From Kiritimatiellia bacterium (GTDB lineage Bacteria; Verrucomicrobiota; Kiritimatiellia; RFP12; UBA1067), in contig JAFRDO010000039.1 in assembly GCA_017403825.1 (NCBI GenBank), positions 1 through 35,960 of the forward strand: 35,960 bases of DNA, written 5' to 3'. A model generated the notes under the pieces. That model worked only from the letters and a program-made list of their open reading frames with translations. It had not been told where the DNA came from and ran no database searches. The position numbers were made by a program, and so were the translations under genes. This document shows positions 21,370 through 29,309 of this stretch, one piece after another. Each line of letters opens with the position of its first letter. Within the stretch, counting starts at the first letter, position 1.

Positions 21370-22506
21370 ATGAAAAAATCAATCGAAAAGGTTCTCGTAA
21401 TCAATTCGGGCAGTTCGTCCTTGAAGTACCAGCTCTTCGACATGGCGACGGAGACCCGGCTCGCCAAGGGGCTTGTCGAGCGCATCGGCTGTGGCGGTCC
21501 CGCCACGCACGCCGAGGCGCTCAAGCAGGTCGTGGCCGAGCTGGGCGACGCCGCGAAGGGCATCGACGCCATCGGCCACCGCATACTGCACGGCGGCGAG
21601 ACGTTCCGCGATTCCGCGCTCATGACGAAGGCGAACATGGCGAAGGCGAAGAAGCTCGTCAAGTTCGGTCCCCTGCACATGCCGGCGAACCTCGGAGGCA
21701 TCGAGGCGTGCGAGCGGACGTTCAGGGGCGTTCCCAACGTGGGCGTATTCGACACGGCGTTTCACATAGCTACGATGCCGGACTGCGCCGGAATGTACGC
21801 CATCGACCCGAAGTATTACAAGAAGATGGGCATTCGCAAGTACGGTTTCCACGGAACCTCGCACAAGTTCGTCACGCAGGCGGCGGCGAAGTTCCTGAAG
21901 AAGCCGCTTTCGAAGGTGAATCTCGTCACGTGCCACCTCGGTAACGGGTCATCGCTCGCAGCGATCAGGAGCGGCGGCGTAGTTGACACGTCGATGGGTC
22001 TCACGCCTCTCGCCGGCATGGTGATGGGCACCAGGTGCGGCGACATCGACGCGGCGGCAGTCCTCGCCATCATGGAGGCGGAGGGGAAGACGCCTGCGGA
22101 GATGGACGTGATCCTCAACAAGAAGTCCGGGCTTCTGGCGCTCGCCGGCTCCAGCGACTGCCGCGACATCTGCGCGAAGGCCGCCAAGGGCGACAAGGCG
22201 GCCGAGCTGGCCCTTGAGATGCTTGCCTACCGCGTGGCGCTCTACATCGGGGCGTATAACACTATAGTCGGCGGGGCAGACGCCATCGTCATGACGGGCG
22301 GCATCGGCGAGAACTCGAGCGAAGTGCGCGAGAGGATCGTCTGGCGCCTCGGAGCGCTGGGCGTAAAGCTCGACAAGTCGGCCAACAAGGTGCGCGGCGA
22401 GCTGAAGGCCATCTCGGCCAAGGGCTCGAAGATCCCCGTCGTGGTGATTCCGACCAACGAGGAGCTGATGATAGCCCGTGACACTGTAAGGATCTTGGGA
22501 AAATGA
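21370..22506 (+). CDS. ackA: Acetate kinase
   Basis: Catalyses acetyl phosphate + ADP to acetate + ATP in the cytoplasm, the ATP-yielding last step of acetate fermentation. At 378 residues it is slightly shorter than the usual ~400 but looks complete. Family motifs are in order: VINSGSSSLKYQL (about 10-22, with the conserved Asn), HRILHGGE (about 74-81), VFDTAFH (about 126), GFHGTSH with the conserved His (about 158), CHLGNGSS (about 188), MGTRCGDID (about 220, with the catalytic Arg) and TGGIGENS (about 308). The ATG at 21370 directly precedes the motif-bearing N-terminus; no strong ribosome binding site is visible. pta follows 101 nt downstream, giving the standard ackA-pta pair, with a palindromic 9-nt-unit element in the gap. 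Confidence 0.97.
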   Translation: MKKSIEKVLVINSGSSSLKYQLFDMATETRLAKGLVERIGCGGPATHAEALKQVVAELGDAAKGIDAIGHRILHGGETFRDSALMTKANMAKAKKLVKFGPLHMPANLGGIEACERTFRGVPNVGVFDTAFHIATMPDCAGMYAIDPKYYKKMGIRKYGFHGTSHKFVTQAAAKFLKKPLSKVNLVTCHLGNGSSLAAIRSGGVVDTSMGLTPLAGMVMGTRCGDIDAAAVLAIMEAEGKTPAEMDVILNKKSGLLALAGSSDCRDICAKAAKGDKAAELALEMLAYRVALYIGAYNTIVGGADAIVMTGGIGENSSEVRERIVWRLGALGVKLDKSANKVRGELKAISAKGSKIPVVVIPTNEELMIARDTVRILGK

Positions 22507-22515
22507 GAGGAAAAG

Positions 22516-22587
22516 GACATGAGAGACGCGGAAGACGCGAGAGACTTGAGGCCACTCGTCTCTCACGCCCTTCAAGTCTCTCTTGTC
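22516..22587 (+). repeat. Palindromic 9-nt-unit element, copy 2 (ackA-pta gap)
   Basis: An exact 4+4 array of 9-nt units. Left units start at 22516, 22525, 22534 and 22543, each beginning GAC with G at position 6. Right units start at 22552, 22561, 22570 and 22579, each ending GTC or GCC. Two strong stems are possible: GAGAGACTTGA (22539-22549) with its perfect complement at 22572-22582, or 22514-22526 with 22577-22589 (12 of 13). GGACATGAGAGAC (22515-22527) recurs exactly in copy 3. It lies 9 nt after the ackA stop and 20 nt before pta, with no T-run. Confidence 0.7.
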
Positions 22588-22607
22588 CTATAAAGTAAGA
22601 TACGACA

Positions 22608-23645
22608 ATGAACGCAATCGCAAACATAATCGAGCGCGCTTCGAAGCTGAATGGCACGGTCGTTCTGCCTGAAGGCCAGGACCCCCGCGTGATAAAGGCC
22701 GCCTGCGCCTGCGTCGACCGCAAGATAGCGACGCCCGTAGTGCTGGGCACTGCGGATGAGATCGCCTCCGCCGAGGAGAAGGCGGGCCTGAAGCTTGCAG
22801 ATCGCGGCATCAGGACGATCGACTACACGGCGGGCGACCCAGAGCTGGAGAAGGCGTACCTTGAGGCGTGGAACGCCAAGGAGGCGAAGAAGCCGGCCGA
22901 GAAGCAGAAGATCATCGACCTTGCCGCGGCCGAGAAGACGCTGCGCACGAAGCGCATCTACTTCGGCGGCATGATGGTGAAGCTCGGCCGCGTGGACGGG
23001 CTTGTCGCGGGGTCCATCGCCTCGACGGGCGACATGCTCCGCGCGGCGTTCCACACGCTCGGCACGCAGAAGGGCGTGAAGACGGCATCAAGCTGCTTCA
23101 TCATCGACCTTAAGACGCCGACCGAGTCCGGCGACGGCGTGCTTGCGTTCGGCGACTGCGGCGTCATTCCCAACCCGACGGCGGAGCAGCTTGTGGACAT
23201 CGGGCTTGCCACGGCGCAGAGCTACCGCGACCTGACGGGCAACGAGCCGCGCGTGGCGTATCTTTCGTTCTCCACCAAGGGGTCCGCCGCCGGCGACCTC
23301 GTGGAGAAGGTGCAGAAGGCCGTGGAGCTGGCGAGGCCGAAGTTCGCCGAGGCGGGAATCAAGATGGACGGCGAAATGCAGTTCGACGCGGCGATCGTGC
23401 CGGCGGTCGGGCGGCAGAAGAACCCGAACGGCGAGATACAGGGCAACGCCAACGTGTTCATTTTCCCCGATCTTCAGGCGGGAAACATCGCCTACAAGGT
23501 AGCGCAGCGCCTTGGCGGAGCCGATGCCATCGGCCCGAACCTCCAGGGGCTTGCCAAGGCGATGAACGACCTTTCGCGCGGCTGCTCGGCCGACGACATA
23601 GTCGCCACGGTCTGCGTGACGCTGCTGCAGGCGCAGACGAAGTGA
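22608..23645 (+). CDS. pta: Phosphate acetyltransferase (short form)
   Basis: Interconverts acetyl-CoA + phosphate and acetyl phosphate + CoA in the cytoplasm, feeding acetate kinase. 345 residues match the short, single-domain phosphotransacetylase; the DRTGG regulatory extension of long Pta enzymes is absent. Recognisable family motifs are LPEGQDPRVIKAA near the N-terminus, GLVAGSIASTGDMLRA (about 127), NPTAEQLVDI (about 189), VAYLSFSTKGSA (about 217), FDAAIVP (about 259), FIFPDLQAGNIAYK (about 284) and LAKAMNDLSRGCS near the C-terminus. The ATG at 22608 begins the conserved N-terminus. It follows ackA in the same direction and is probably co-transcribed with it; kdsD follows after a gap filled by the next palindromic element. 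Confidence 0.97.
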   Translation: MNAIANIIERASKLNGTVVLPEGQDPRVIKAACACVDRKIATPVVLGTADEIASAEEKAGLKLADRGIRTIDYTAGDPELEKAYLEAWNAKEAKKPAEKQKIIDLAAAEKTLRTKRIYFGGMMVKLGRVDGLVAGSIASTGDMLRAAFHTLGTQKGVKTASSCFIIDLKTPTESGDGVLAFGDCGVIPNPTAEQLVDIGLATAQSYRDLTGNEPRVAYLSFSTKGSAAGDLVEKVQKAVELARPKFAEAGIKMDGEMQFDAAIVPAVGRQKNPNGEIQGNANVFIFPDLQAGNIAYKVAQRLGGADAIGPNLQGLAKAMNDLSRGCSADDIVATVCVTLLQAQTK

Positions 23646-23663
23646 GAAGAAGGTGACGCGGGG

Positions 23664-23768
23664 GACATGAGAGACATGAGAAGAGACATGGGAGGCAAGA
23701 GAGGCGCGCGAGGCATTAGGTCTCGCGTCTCCCGCGCCCCGCTCGTCTCTCATGCCCTCTCCCGTGCC
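23664..23768 (+). repeat. Palindromic 9-nt-unit element, copy 3 (pta-kdsD gap, running into kdsD)
   Basis: Six left-type 9-nt units (starting at 23664, 23673, 23685, 23694, 23703, 23712, with a 3-nt insertion after the second) are followed by five right-type units (starting at 23721, 23730, 23739, 23748, 23760, with a 3-nt insertion before the last). GGACATGAGAGAC (23663-23675) pairs with 23745-23757 at 12 of 13 positions. The right-arm string from 23742 (CTCGTCTCTCATGCCCT) matches copy 2 from 22555 apart from one C/T difference. Unlike copies 1 and 2, it contains the candidate start codons of the next gene and is read through in frame. Confidence 0.7.
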
Positions 23769-24737
23769 CGCGAGGTCTTCGACATCGAGATCGAAGGCCT
23801 CAGGCGGACCCGTGCGTCGCTCGGTCCGTCGTTCGTCGCGGCTGTCGGTGCGATCCTGACGGCTGTGCGTTCAGGCGGCATGGTCGTCGTCACAGGCGTC
23901 GGCAAGAGCCTGCACGTGGCCGAGAAGATGTCCGGCATACTTTCGTCCACCGGAACGCGGTCCTTCGTGCTGAATCCGGTTCAGGCGATGCACGGCGACC
24001 TCGGCAGCGTATCCGGGAACGACATTCTTATCGCGCTTTCGTTCAGCGGGGAATCCGAGGAGATACTCAGGCTGATTCCGGCCGTGCGCCGTCACGGCCT
24101 CAAGGTGATTTCGATGACTGGCAGCGGAGAGTCCGCCCTGGCGGCTCTTTCCGACGTGCACGTGGCGATTCCGTGCGGCAGCGAGGCATGCCCGTTCGGC
24201 ATGGCGCCGACGAACTCCACGACTGCGACTATGGCGATGGGCGACGCTCTGGCGATGGCGCTTCTGGACGCGCAGAAGTTCGACGTTTCCGACTATGCGC
24301 TGAACCACCCGGCTGGCGCGATAGGCAAGGCGCTTCTCCTGTCCGTCGGGGACGTGATGCGCACGGGCGATCGCCTGGCGAAGGTCGGTCCGTCGGCAAC
24401 TGTGATGGAGGCGCTCATGGCCATGACGGCGGCGCAAGGCGGCTCGGCCGTGGTCGTCGGCGGCAGGGGCAGGCTCCTCGGAATCTTCACTGACGGGGAC
24501 TTCAGGCGTCTTGTCAGCGCGGGCAAGGGGAGTGACGATTCCAGCATGCTGCTTGCCGCGCCTGTCTCGCGCCACATGACGGAGAAGCCGGTCTTCGTGC
24601 GGGCCGACGAGCCGGCGGCAGACCTCGTGAAGGTCTTCGAGAGCCGCCAGATCGACGACCTGCCTGTCTGCGACGCGAAGGGGCGCGTGGTGGGCCTTGT
24701 GGACATACAGGATCTGCCGAAGATGAAAGTGATCTAA
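23667..24737 (+). CDS. kdsD: Arabinose-5-phosphate isomerase (KdsD/KpsF family)
   Basis: Converts ribulose 5-phosphate to arabinose 5-phosphate, the first committed step to Kdo and hence LPS. An N-terminal SIS domain (about 60-205) contains GVGKS (Lys80), a STGT..F..NP stretch, HGDLG (109), FSGESEEI (126-133), GSEACPFGMAPTNSTTAT (171-188) and NHPAGAIGK (213-221, His214). These correspond to the family's conserved Lys, Glu and His residues. Two CBS domains follow (about 229-290 and 296-356), including GIFTDGDFRRL. Homology begins only around residue 35. The preceding ~34 residues come from the palindromic 9-nt-unit element, and no start codon was found between it and the conserved region. ATGs at 23667, 23676 and 23688 are all possible; the first is given. 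The pilus-like operon starts 19 nt after the stop. Confidence 0.93.
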   Translation: MRDMRRDMGGKRGARGIRSRVSRAPLVSHALSRAREVFDIEIEGLRRTRASLGPSFVAAVGAILTAVRSGGMVVVTGVGKSLHVAEKMSGILSSTGTRSFVLNPVQAMHGDLGSVSGNDILIALSFSGESEEILRLIPAVRRHGLKVISMTGSGESALAALSDVHVAIPCGSEACPFGMAPTNSTTATMAMGDALAMALLDAQKFDVSDYALNHPAGAIGKALLLSVGDVMRTGDRLAKVGPSATVMEALMAMTAAQGGSAVVVGGRGRLLGIFTDGDFRRLVSAGKGSDDSSMLLAAPVSRHMTEKPVFVRADEPAADLVKVFESRQIDDLPVCDAKGRVVGLVDIQDLPKMKVI

Positions 24738-24756
24738 AACGAAAGGAAACAAAGCA

Positions 24757-25476
24757 ATGAACAGAAAGAACATCATCATCGTAATGACAGTAGCCCTTGC
24801 GGCGTCGGTTGCGCTTGCCGCTGCGCCGCGCAACGCGAAGAAGGGCGTGAAGGCCATGGCCGGGAACGAGGACGGTCCCGTGACGACAGGCAAGGAGGCG
24901 AAGATACTTGTCGACCAGATGCCGAAGACCGGGCAGCAGTGCTGCCTTACGGCGCCTTCGATCCAGGGCGCGTCGATGGTCGGCCAGTGCTACACGAAGC
25001 CGCGCAAGTGGATCGTCATCGAGACCAAGTACACGACCTACGCGAAGTTCCTCGACCAGCTCACCTTCAACTGGCACGTCCTGCTTGAGACGAAGAGTGC
25101 GAAGGAGAACAAGGGCAACAAGATGGGACTTCCGGCCTACAGCTACTTCAACACGTCTGTCAGCTACTTCAACATTCCGCAGGGGTCGCATGCGGCCTGC
25201 GTCTGCCTGCCGCCGTCGTACCTCGAGCTTTACGGCGAGCCGAAGGCTATCGGCTTCACGATCTCGAACCAGAACGGCGACATACTCGGCGGCGGAACCG
25301 TGAGCGAGGTCAAGGGCATCAAGCCCGACACCCAGTTCTGGGAGGACCAGAACATAATGAACGCGAACGGACCGGACGGCAAGCCGATGATCGAGCGCCG
25401 CCAGGGGCTGGTGGACCGCTCCAAGACGATCTGGGCGCTTGTGAACCCGAACGACTACGAGGCTACGATGCAGTAA
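24757..25476 (+). CDS. Exported protein, first gene of the secretin/pilus-like operon (Amuc_1102-like by position)
   Basis: 239 residues beginning with a signal peptide (MNRK, hydrophobic core, probable cleavage after ALA near residue 22), preceded by an AAAGGAAA ribosome binding site. The mature part has four cysteines (about 62-63 and 149-151, in QQCCLT and AACVC) and aromatic-rich beta-like segments. No enzymatic motif was recognised. Its place directly before a PilM-like gene and an Amuc_1100 homologue matches that of Amuc_1102 in Akkermansia, a protein of the same secretin/pilus locus. That equivalence rests on synteny and size, not on a residue-level match I can show. It is probably a periplasmic or surface partner of the apparatus. 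Confidence 0.8.
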   Translation: MNRKNIIIVMTVALAASVALAAAPRNAKKGVKAMAGNEDGPVTTGKEAKILVDQMPKTGQQCCLTAPSIQGASMVGQCYTKPRKWIVIETKYTTYAKFLDQLTFNWHVLLETKSAKENKGNKMGLPAYSYFNTSVSYFNIPQGSHAACVCLPPSYLELYGEPKAIGFTISNQNGDILGGGTVSEVKGIKPDTQFWEDQNIMNANGPDGKPMIERRQGLVDRSKTIWALVNPNDYEATMQ

Positions 25477-25480
25477 GGCC

Positions 25481-27082
25481 ATGGCAAAGAAAATCCAGAC
25501 TCTTAACATCGGCGCGGCCACTGTCGAGCTGGCCGAGTACGAGGCCGGCGCGAAGGGAGCGCTGACTCTCGTGAACTACGGCACGGCGGCGCTGGCCGCT
25601 CCGGTCGACGTCGGGAACGCCGACACGGTCCTGACGTCAGCGCTTCTCGAGATCGTCCGCGAGAAGGGCATCAGGCCCGGCAAGGTCGCGCTGTCGATCT
25701 CGGGACAGATGGTGTTCCCGCGGTTCGCGGCGATACCCGCGGCCGGCGGCGACGAGAAGTTCGAGCAGATGATCCGCTACGAGATCGAGCAGAACATTCC
25801 GTTCCCGATCGACGAGATGGTATGCGACCGGCAGGTGCTCGGCGACGCCGAGAACGGCGACAAGCAGGTGATGATCGTTGCCGCGAAGATCGACCAGGTC
25901 GAGGCCATCACCTCGGCTGTCGCCTCGGTGGGTTTCTCGCCTGAGGTCGTCGACGCGGCGCCGATCGCGCTCACCAATGCGCTCCGCTTCTGCCGCGACG
26001 ACGACGGGTGCGTCGTGCTGCTTGACGTCGGCGCGAAGACGACGTCGCTGGTGATCGTCGAGGGCGACAAGATATACAACCGCTCGATTCCCGTCGCCGG
26101 CAACACGCTGACGAAGGAGATCGCCGCTGCGCTCGGCTGCTCGCAGGATGAGGCCGAGCAGCTCAAGCTCGAGAAGGGCTACGTCTCCATGGGCGGCGTC
26201 ACCGAAGACGAGGACGAGGTCGCCGACAGGATATCCAAGGTCTGCCGCGCCGTGCTGACGCGCCTGCATGCCGAGATATCCCGCTCCATCAACTTCTACC
26301 GTTCGCAGCAGGGCGGCTCGACGCCGTCGAAGCTCTACCTGGCCGGCGGCTCGTCGCTTCTGCCGCAGCTGGACGTGTTTTTCTCGGAATCGCTGCAGCT
26401 GGAGGTCGAGTACTTCAACCCGTTCGAGCGCATCGGGGTGAGCTCGAAGGTCGATGCGGACGCGCTCGGCTACGACGCCGTGCGGATTGCCGTCACGGCC
26501 GGCCTGGCCCTGCACAGGTCAGGGGCAGCCCGATTCTCCGTCAACCTGCTGCCGCCGTCGATCGTGGAGGCCCGCGCCGAGCGCGCGAAGATTCCGTTCG
26601 TGATTGCGGCCGGCGTTGCCGTCGTCGCGGCCCTAGTGCTGGTGATGCTCGCCATCGGGCGCGACACCACGGTGATAGAGGCCGAGCGCGATGCCGTGCA
26701 GGCTCGGGTCGAGACGCTGTCGAAGTTCGACAAGCAGGTGAAGGCCGCCGAGGAGTCCCTTGCGGCGGCGACAGCCGATGCCGACGCCATGCGCGACCTT
26801 CTTGCCGCGCGCGTTGCCGCGGTCAGCCGCATCAACGCCGTGCGCTCCTCGCTGCACGCCAGCATGTGGGTGCAGAAGTGCGGCGCCGACAGGATCGAAA
26901 TCCGCTACTGGAAGGACCGCATCAAGGATACGCCCGGAGGCAAGACGCCGGCCGAGGTCGTGGCGAAGAACCTCAAGGGCAAGTCTGTGATCGTCCCGGA
27001 ATCGGTGAAGATCTCCGACATGAGCGAGATCGGCAAGGACGCGCAGGTCGTTCAATTCACGGTGGAGCTGAAATTCAAATGA
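25481..27082 (+). CDS. pilM: PilM-PilN fusion, type IV pilus-like assembly ATPase-fold/inner-membrane protein
   Basis: 533 residues. The N-terminal ~350 residues form a PilM (FtsA/actin-like) domain: LNIGAATVELAEY at the start, EQMIRYEIEQNIPFPID (about 95-111), the phosphate-binding LLDVGAKTTSLVIVEG (about 181-196) and YLAGGSSLLPQL (about 285-296). A single transmembrane helix follows (about 370-393), then a coiled-coil-like segment and a small alpha/beta domain ending in VQFTVELKFK, which is the layout of PilN. In classic systems PilM and PilN are separate and bind each other at the inner membrane; here they appear fused. The gene starts 4 nt after the previous stop, and its stop overlaps the next start (ATGA), indicating translational coupling. 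The PilM part is secure; the PilN assignment rests on topology and order. Confidence 0.9.
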   Translation: MAKKIQTLNIGAATVELAEYEAGAKGALTLVNYGTAALAAPVDVGNADTVLTSALLEIVREKGIRPGKVALSISGQMVFPRFAAIPAAGGDEKFEQMIRYEIEQNIPFPIDEMVCDRQVLGDAENGDKQVMIVAAKIDQVEAITSAVASVGFSPEVVDAAPIALTNALRFCRDDDGCVVLLDVGAKTTSLVIVEGDKIYNRSIPVAGNTLTKEIAAALGCSQDEAEQLKLEKGYVSMGGVTEDEDEVADRISKVCRAVLTRLHAEISRSINFYRSQQGGSTPSKLYLAGGSSLLPQLDVFFSESLQLEVEYFNPFERIGVSSKVDADALGYDAVRIAVTAGLALHRSGAARFSVNLLPPSIVEARAERAKIPFVIAAGVAVVAALVLVMLAIGRDTTVIEAERDAVQARVETLSKFDKQVKAAEESLAAATADADAMRDLLAARVAAVSRINAVRSSLHASMWVQKCGADRIEIRYWKDRIKDTPGGKTPAEVVAKNLKGKSVIVPESVKISDMSEIGKDAQVVQFTVELKFK

Positions 27083-28167
27083 ACAAGAACCGAGTGATCT
27101 TAGCCGCCGCAGGCGGCGTCATCGCACTCGCCGTGCTGGTCATGGCGTTCCTAACCTGGCTCGCGTACGCCGCCAAGGTCGCTGCGCAGGAAGGTGACGA
27201 CGAGGAAGGCACGGACGGACTGGAGACCGTGGTGTCCAGGGCGCAGTCGCTGTCTGGCAAGCCGATATATCCCTGCGCGGAGAGCGTGAAGGCGCTGAAG
27301 GCCGATGCCGAGACGCTGTCCGCCTGGCAGGCGGAGGCCCTGAAGTTCGCCTCCCGCGGCGACCGCCCGATCGAGAAGACGACTCCGCCCGCGTTCAAGG
27401 CGTTCATTGTGGCGGACGCAAAGCGCATAGCGTCGCTTCGCGGCTCCGTGAACGGCGCGCTCGTCAAGCCTGACTTCGCCTTCGGGCCGTTCAAGGACTA
27501 CGTCATCGAGGGCAAGATGCCTCCCGAGGCTAACCTTGTTGAAATCCAGCGCCGCTGGGACGATGTGGCGACCATTGCCGAGACCCTCGCGGCGTGCGGC
27601 GTGAACGAGCTTGTCGACGTTGCGTTCCGCGACGACGCTGCGGCCAAGGAGGCCGCCGAGAAGGAGAACGCGAAGAAGGACCGTCGCGGCGGCCGCGCCG
27701 GCAAGAAGGGCGCGGAGAAGGAGCCTGCGGTTCGTCCCGCCGCATACGGCTACACGTTCACCTTCCTTGCCCGTCCGCCCGCGCTCGTGAAGGTCTTGAA
27801 CGCCTTGACCACGTGCGAGCGCTTCACCGTGATTTGCGGCCTTACTTTCGACCGCTCCCGCGACGTCATAAAAGATGCGCTCGGCGGAGACGAGAAGAAG
27901 GGCGAGGCGCAGCCCGCATCGAGCGGTCGCCGTCACCGCCGCGGCGCCGCCCAGGACGCCGCGAGGTCGTCCGCGTTCGCAGCAGGGCAGGAGGACGACG
28001 CAGCCAAGGGCGGCATCGTGACCGACCCGCTCGGCGATGCGCCGTTTGCCGTCACGCTGTCCGTCACCGTCTACGACTTCAGGTCGATGGAGGCCGGCGC
28101 CGGGGCGAAGGCCGAGGAGAAGGCCGAAGGGAAGACTGACGAGAAAGGAAAGGAAGCTGCCAGATGA
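27079..28167 (+). CDS. Amuc_1100-like inner-membrane protein of the pilus-like system
   Basis: 362 residues from the ATG at 27079, which overlaps the pilM stop; the frame is open further upstream, but that part lies inside pilM. One N-terminal membrane helix (about 5-30) leads into a periplasmic domain. Three segments can be aligned by eye with Amuc_1100 of Akkermansia muciniphila as remembered: LAACGVNELVDV (about 171-182), FTFLARPPALVKVLNALTT (about 226-244), and PFAVTLSVTVYDF near 321. Amuc_1100 has a fold like that of PilO/GspM-type assembly proteins and is the protein reported to signal to the host. Lys/Arg/Glu-rich low-complexity insertions lie at about 187-220 and 262-310. The C-terminus is a charged Ala/Lys/Glu tail. 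It probably bridges the PilM-PilN protein and the secretin. ATGA overlap with the next gene. Confidence 0.88.
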   Translation: MNKNRVILAAAGGVIALAVLVMAFLTWLAYAAKVAAQEGDDEEGTDGLETVVSRAQSLSGKPIYPCAESVKALKADAETLSAWQAEALKFASRGDRPIEKTTPPAFKAFIVADAKRIASLRGSVNGALVKPDFAFGPFKDYVIEGKMPPEANLVEIQRRWDDVATIAETLAACGVNELVDVAFRDDAAAKEAAEKENAKKDRRGGRAGKKGAEKEPAVRPAAYGYTFTFLARPPALVKVLNALTTCERFTVICGLTFDRSRDVIKDALGGDEKKGEAQPASSGRRHRRGAAQDAARSSAFAAGQEDDAAKGGIVTDPLGDAPFAVTLSVTVYDFRSMEAGAGAKAEEKAEGKTDEKGKEAAR

Positions 28168-29309
28168 TTTCGCGCTTCGAGAACAAGAACTTCTTCGCGG
28201 CCCACTACGACTGGATAGCCGCCGGCGTCGGGCTGCTCGCGCTCGCGGGCGGCGCGCTGCTCTTCGCGCTTTCGCTCGGAGCGGACCCTGACGCCGCTGC
28301 CGCCGAGGAGGTTTCGCGCATCGACGGCCTGAAGCCGAAGGAGACTGGCGTCAAGCCGGTGAACATGGAAGTCTACCAGCAGGCTTTCGAAACCTTCCGC
28401 TCGCCGGCGACGGTGAGTGACGTCGGCGAACGCGACGCAAGCTTCCTCGCCAGCGAGAAGCGCGTCTTCTGCGCCAAGTGCAAGAAAGCGATTTCGGGCG
28501 ACGTCAAGGCGGTGCCGGCCTGCCCATACTGCGGCGAAAAGCAGCAGGAGGAGCAGGTGGTCGTCGTTGACACCGACGGCGACGGCCTGCCGGACGATTG
28601 GGAGAAGAAGCACGGTCTCAACATGAACGATGCGGCGGACGCGAGCGCCGACGCCGACGGGGACGGCTTCACGAACCTCGAGGAGTATCAGGCGAAGACC
28701 GACCCGAAGGACGGCAAGGACCACCCGGACTACCTTGACTCGCTCTCCGTCGTGCTGCCGCTCAAGGAGACGAAGATGCCGTTCTACTTCAGCGATGCCA
28801 TCAAGACGCCCGAGGGCTGGAAGTGCACTTTCATCGATCCGGTGAAGGTCAACGACTACGGCCGGCGCGGACTGCGCATGACCGCACTCGTCGGCAAGGA
28901 GATCGTCAGCGGAGACGGGAAGGTGAAGCCGGGCTTCGACCTCAAGTCGTACACGCCGAAGACCGAAAAGCGCAGCATGAACATCAAGGGCATGGAGGGC
29001 ATGAAGAAGGACGTCGACGTGTCCGAAGCCGTAGTCGTGCGCAAGAGCGACGGCAAGACCATAACGCTTATGGTGTCGCAGGGCAAGAAGTTCAAGCTGG
29101 AGCCGGTGGACGTGCAGGCGACGCTCGCCTATGCCCGCGGAACGGTGAAGAACTTCGACGTCGTGCCGGGTTCGGAGATCGACCTGAACGGAACCAAGTA
29201 CCGCATCGCCGACATCAAGGCGGTCGGAAAAGGGGCCAAAGTGACGGTCGAGAATGTGAAGTCCGGAAAAAAACGTGTGCTCGAAGCACTTGCGCCTGAC
29301 GGGAAATAA
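28164..29309 (+). CDS. Membrane protein with zinc ribbon and paired calcium loops (Amuc_1099-like by position)
   Basis: 381 residues. A membrane helix (about 18-40) is followed by a four-cysteine zinc-ribbon-like motif (Cys103, Cys106, Cys120, Cys123). Two acidic loops of the DxDxDGxxDxxE type follow (136-147 and 163-174), resembling those of the 4244-residue secreted protein. The C-terminal half (about 190-381) has beta-rich segments, including FDVVPGSEIDLNGTKYRI near the end. The start overlaps the stop of the Amuc_1100-like gene and is preceded by AGGAAAGGAAG. It occupies the position of Amuc_1099 between the Amuc_1100-like gene and the secretin, so a structural role in the same envelope-spanning complex is likely. 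Residue-level homology to Amuc_1099 was not established. No enzymatic motif was seen. Confidence 0.82.
   Translation: MISRFENKNFFAAHYDWIAAGVGLLALAGGALLFALSLGADPDAAAAEEVSRIDGLKPKETGVKPVNMEVYQQAFETFRSPATVSDVGERDASFLASEKRVFCAKCKKAISGDVKAVPACPYCGEKQQEEQVVVVDTDGDGLPDDWEKKHGLNMNDAADASADADGDGFTNLEEYQAKTDPKDGKDHPDYLDSLSVVLPLKETKMPFYFSDAIKTPEGWKCTFIDPVKVNDYGRRGLRMTALVGKEIVSGDGKVKPGFDLKSYTPKTEKRSMNIKGMEGMKKDVDVSEAVVVRKSDGKTITLMVSQGKKFKLEPVDVQATLAYARGTVKNFDVVPGSEIDLNGTKYRIADIKAVGKGAKVTVENVKSGKKRVLEALAPDGK

Noticed and set aside
21287..23768. Reading the intergenic palindromes as ordinary intrinsic terminators, or as a CRISPR array
   Set aside because: No T-run follows any of the hairpins, and terminators between ackA and pta would be unexpected. 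The repeats are 9 nt without unique spacers, unlike CRISPR repeats.
26866..27078. A start at 26866 for the Amuc_1100-like protein
   Set aside because: This upstream extension lies inside the pilM gene in another frame and is Arg/Gly-rich. The ATG at 27079 starts a membrane helix and overlaps the pilM stop.
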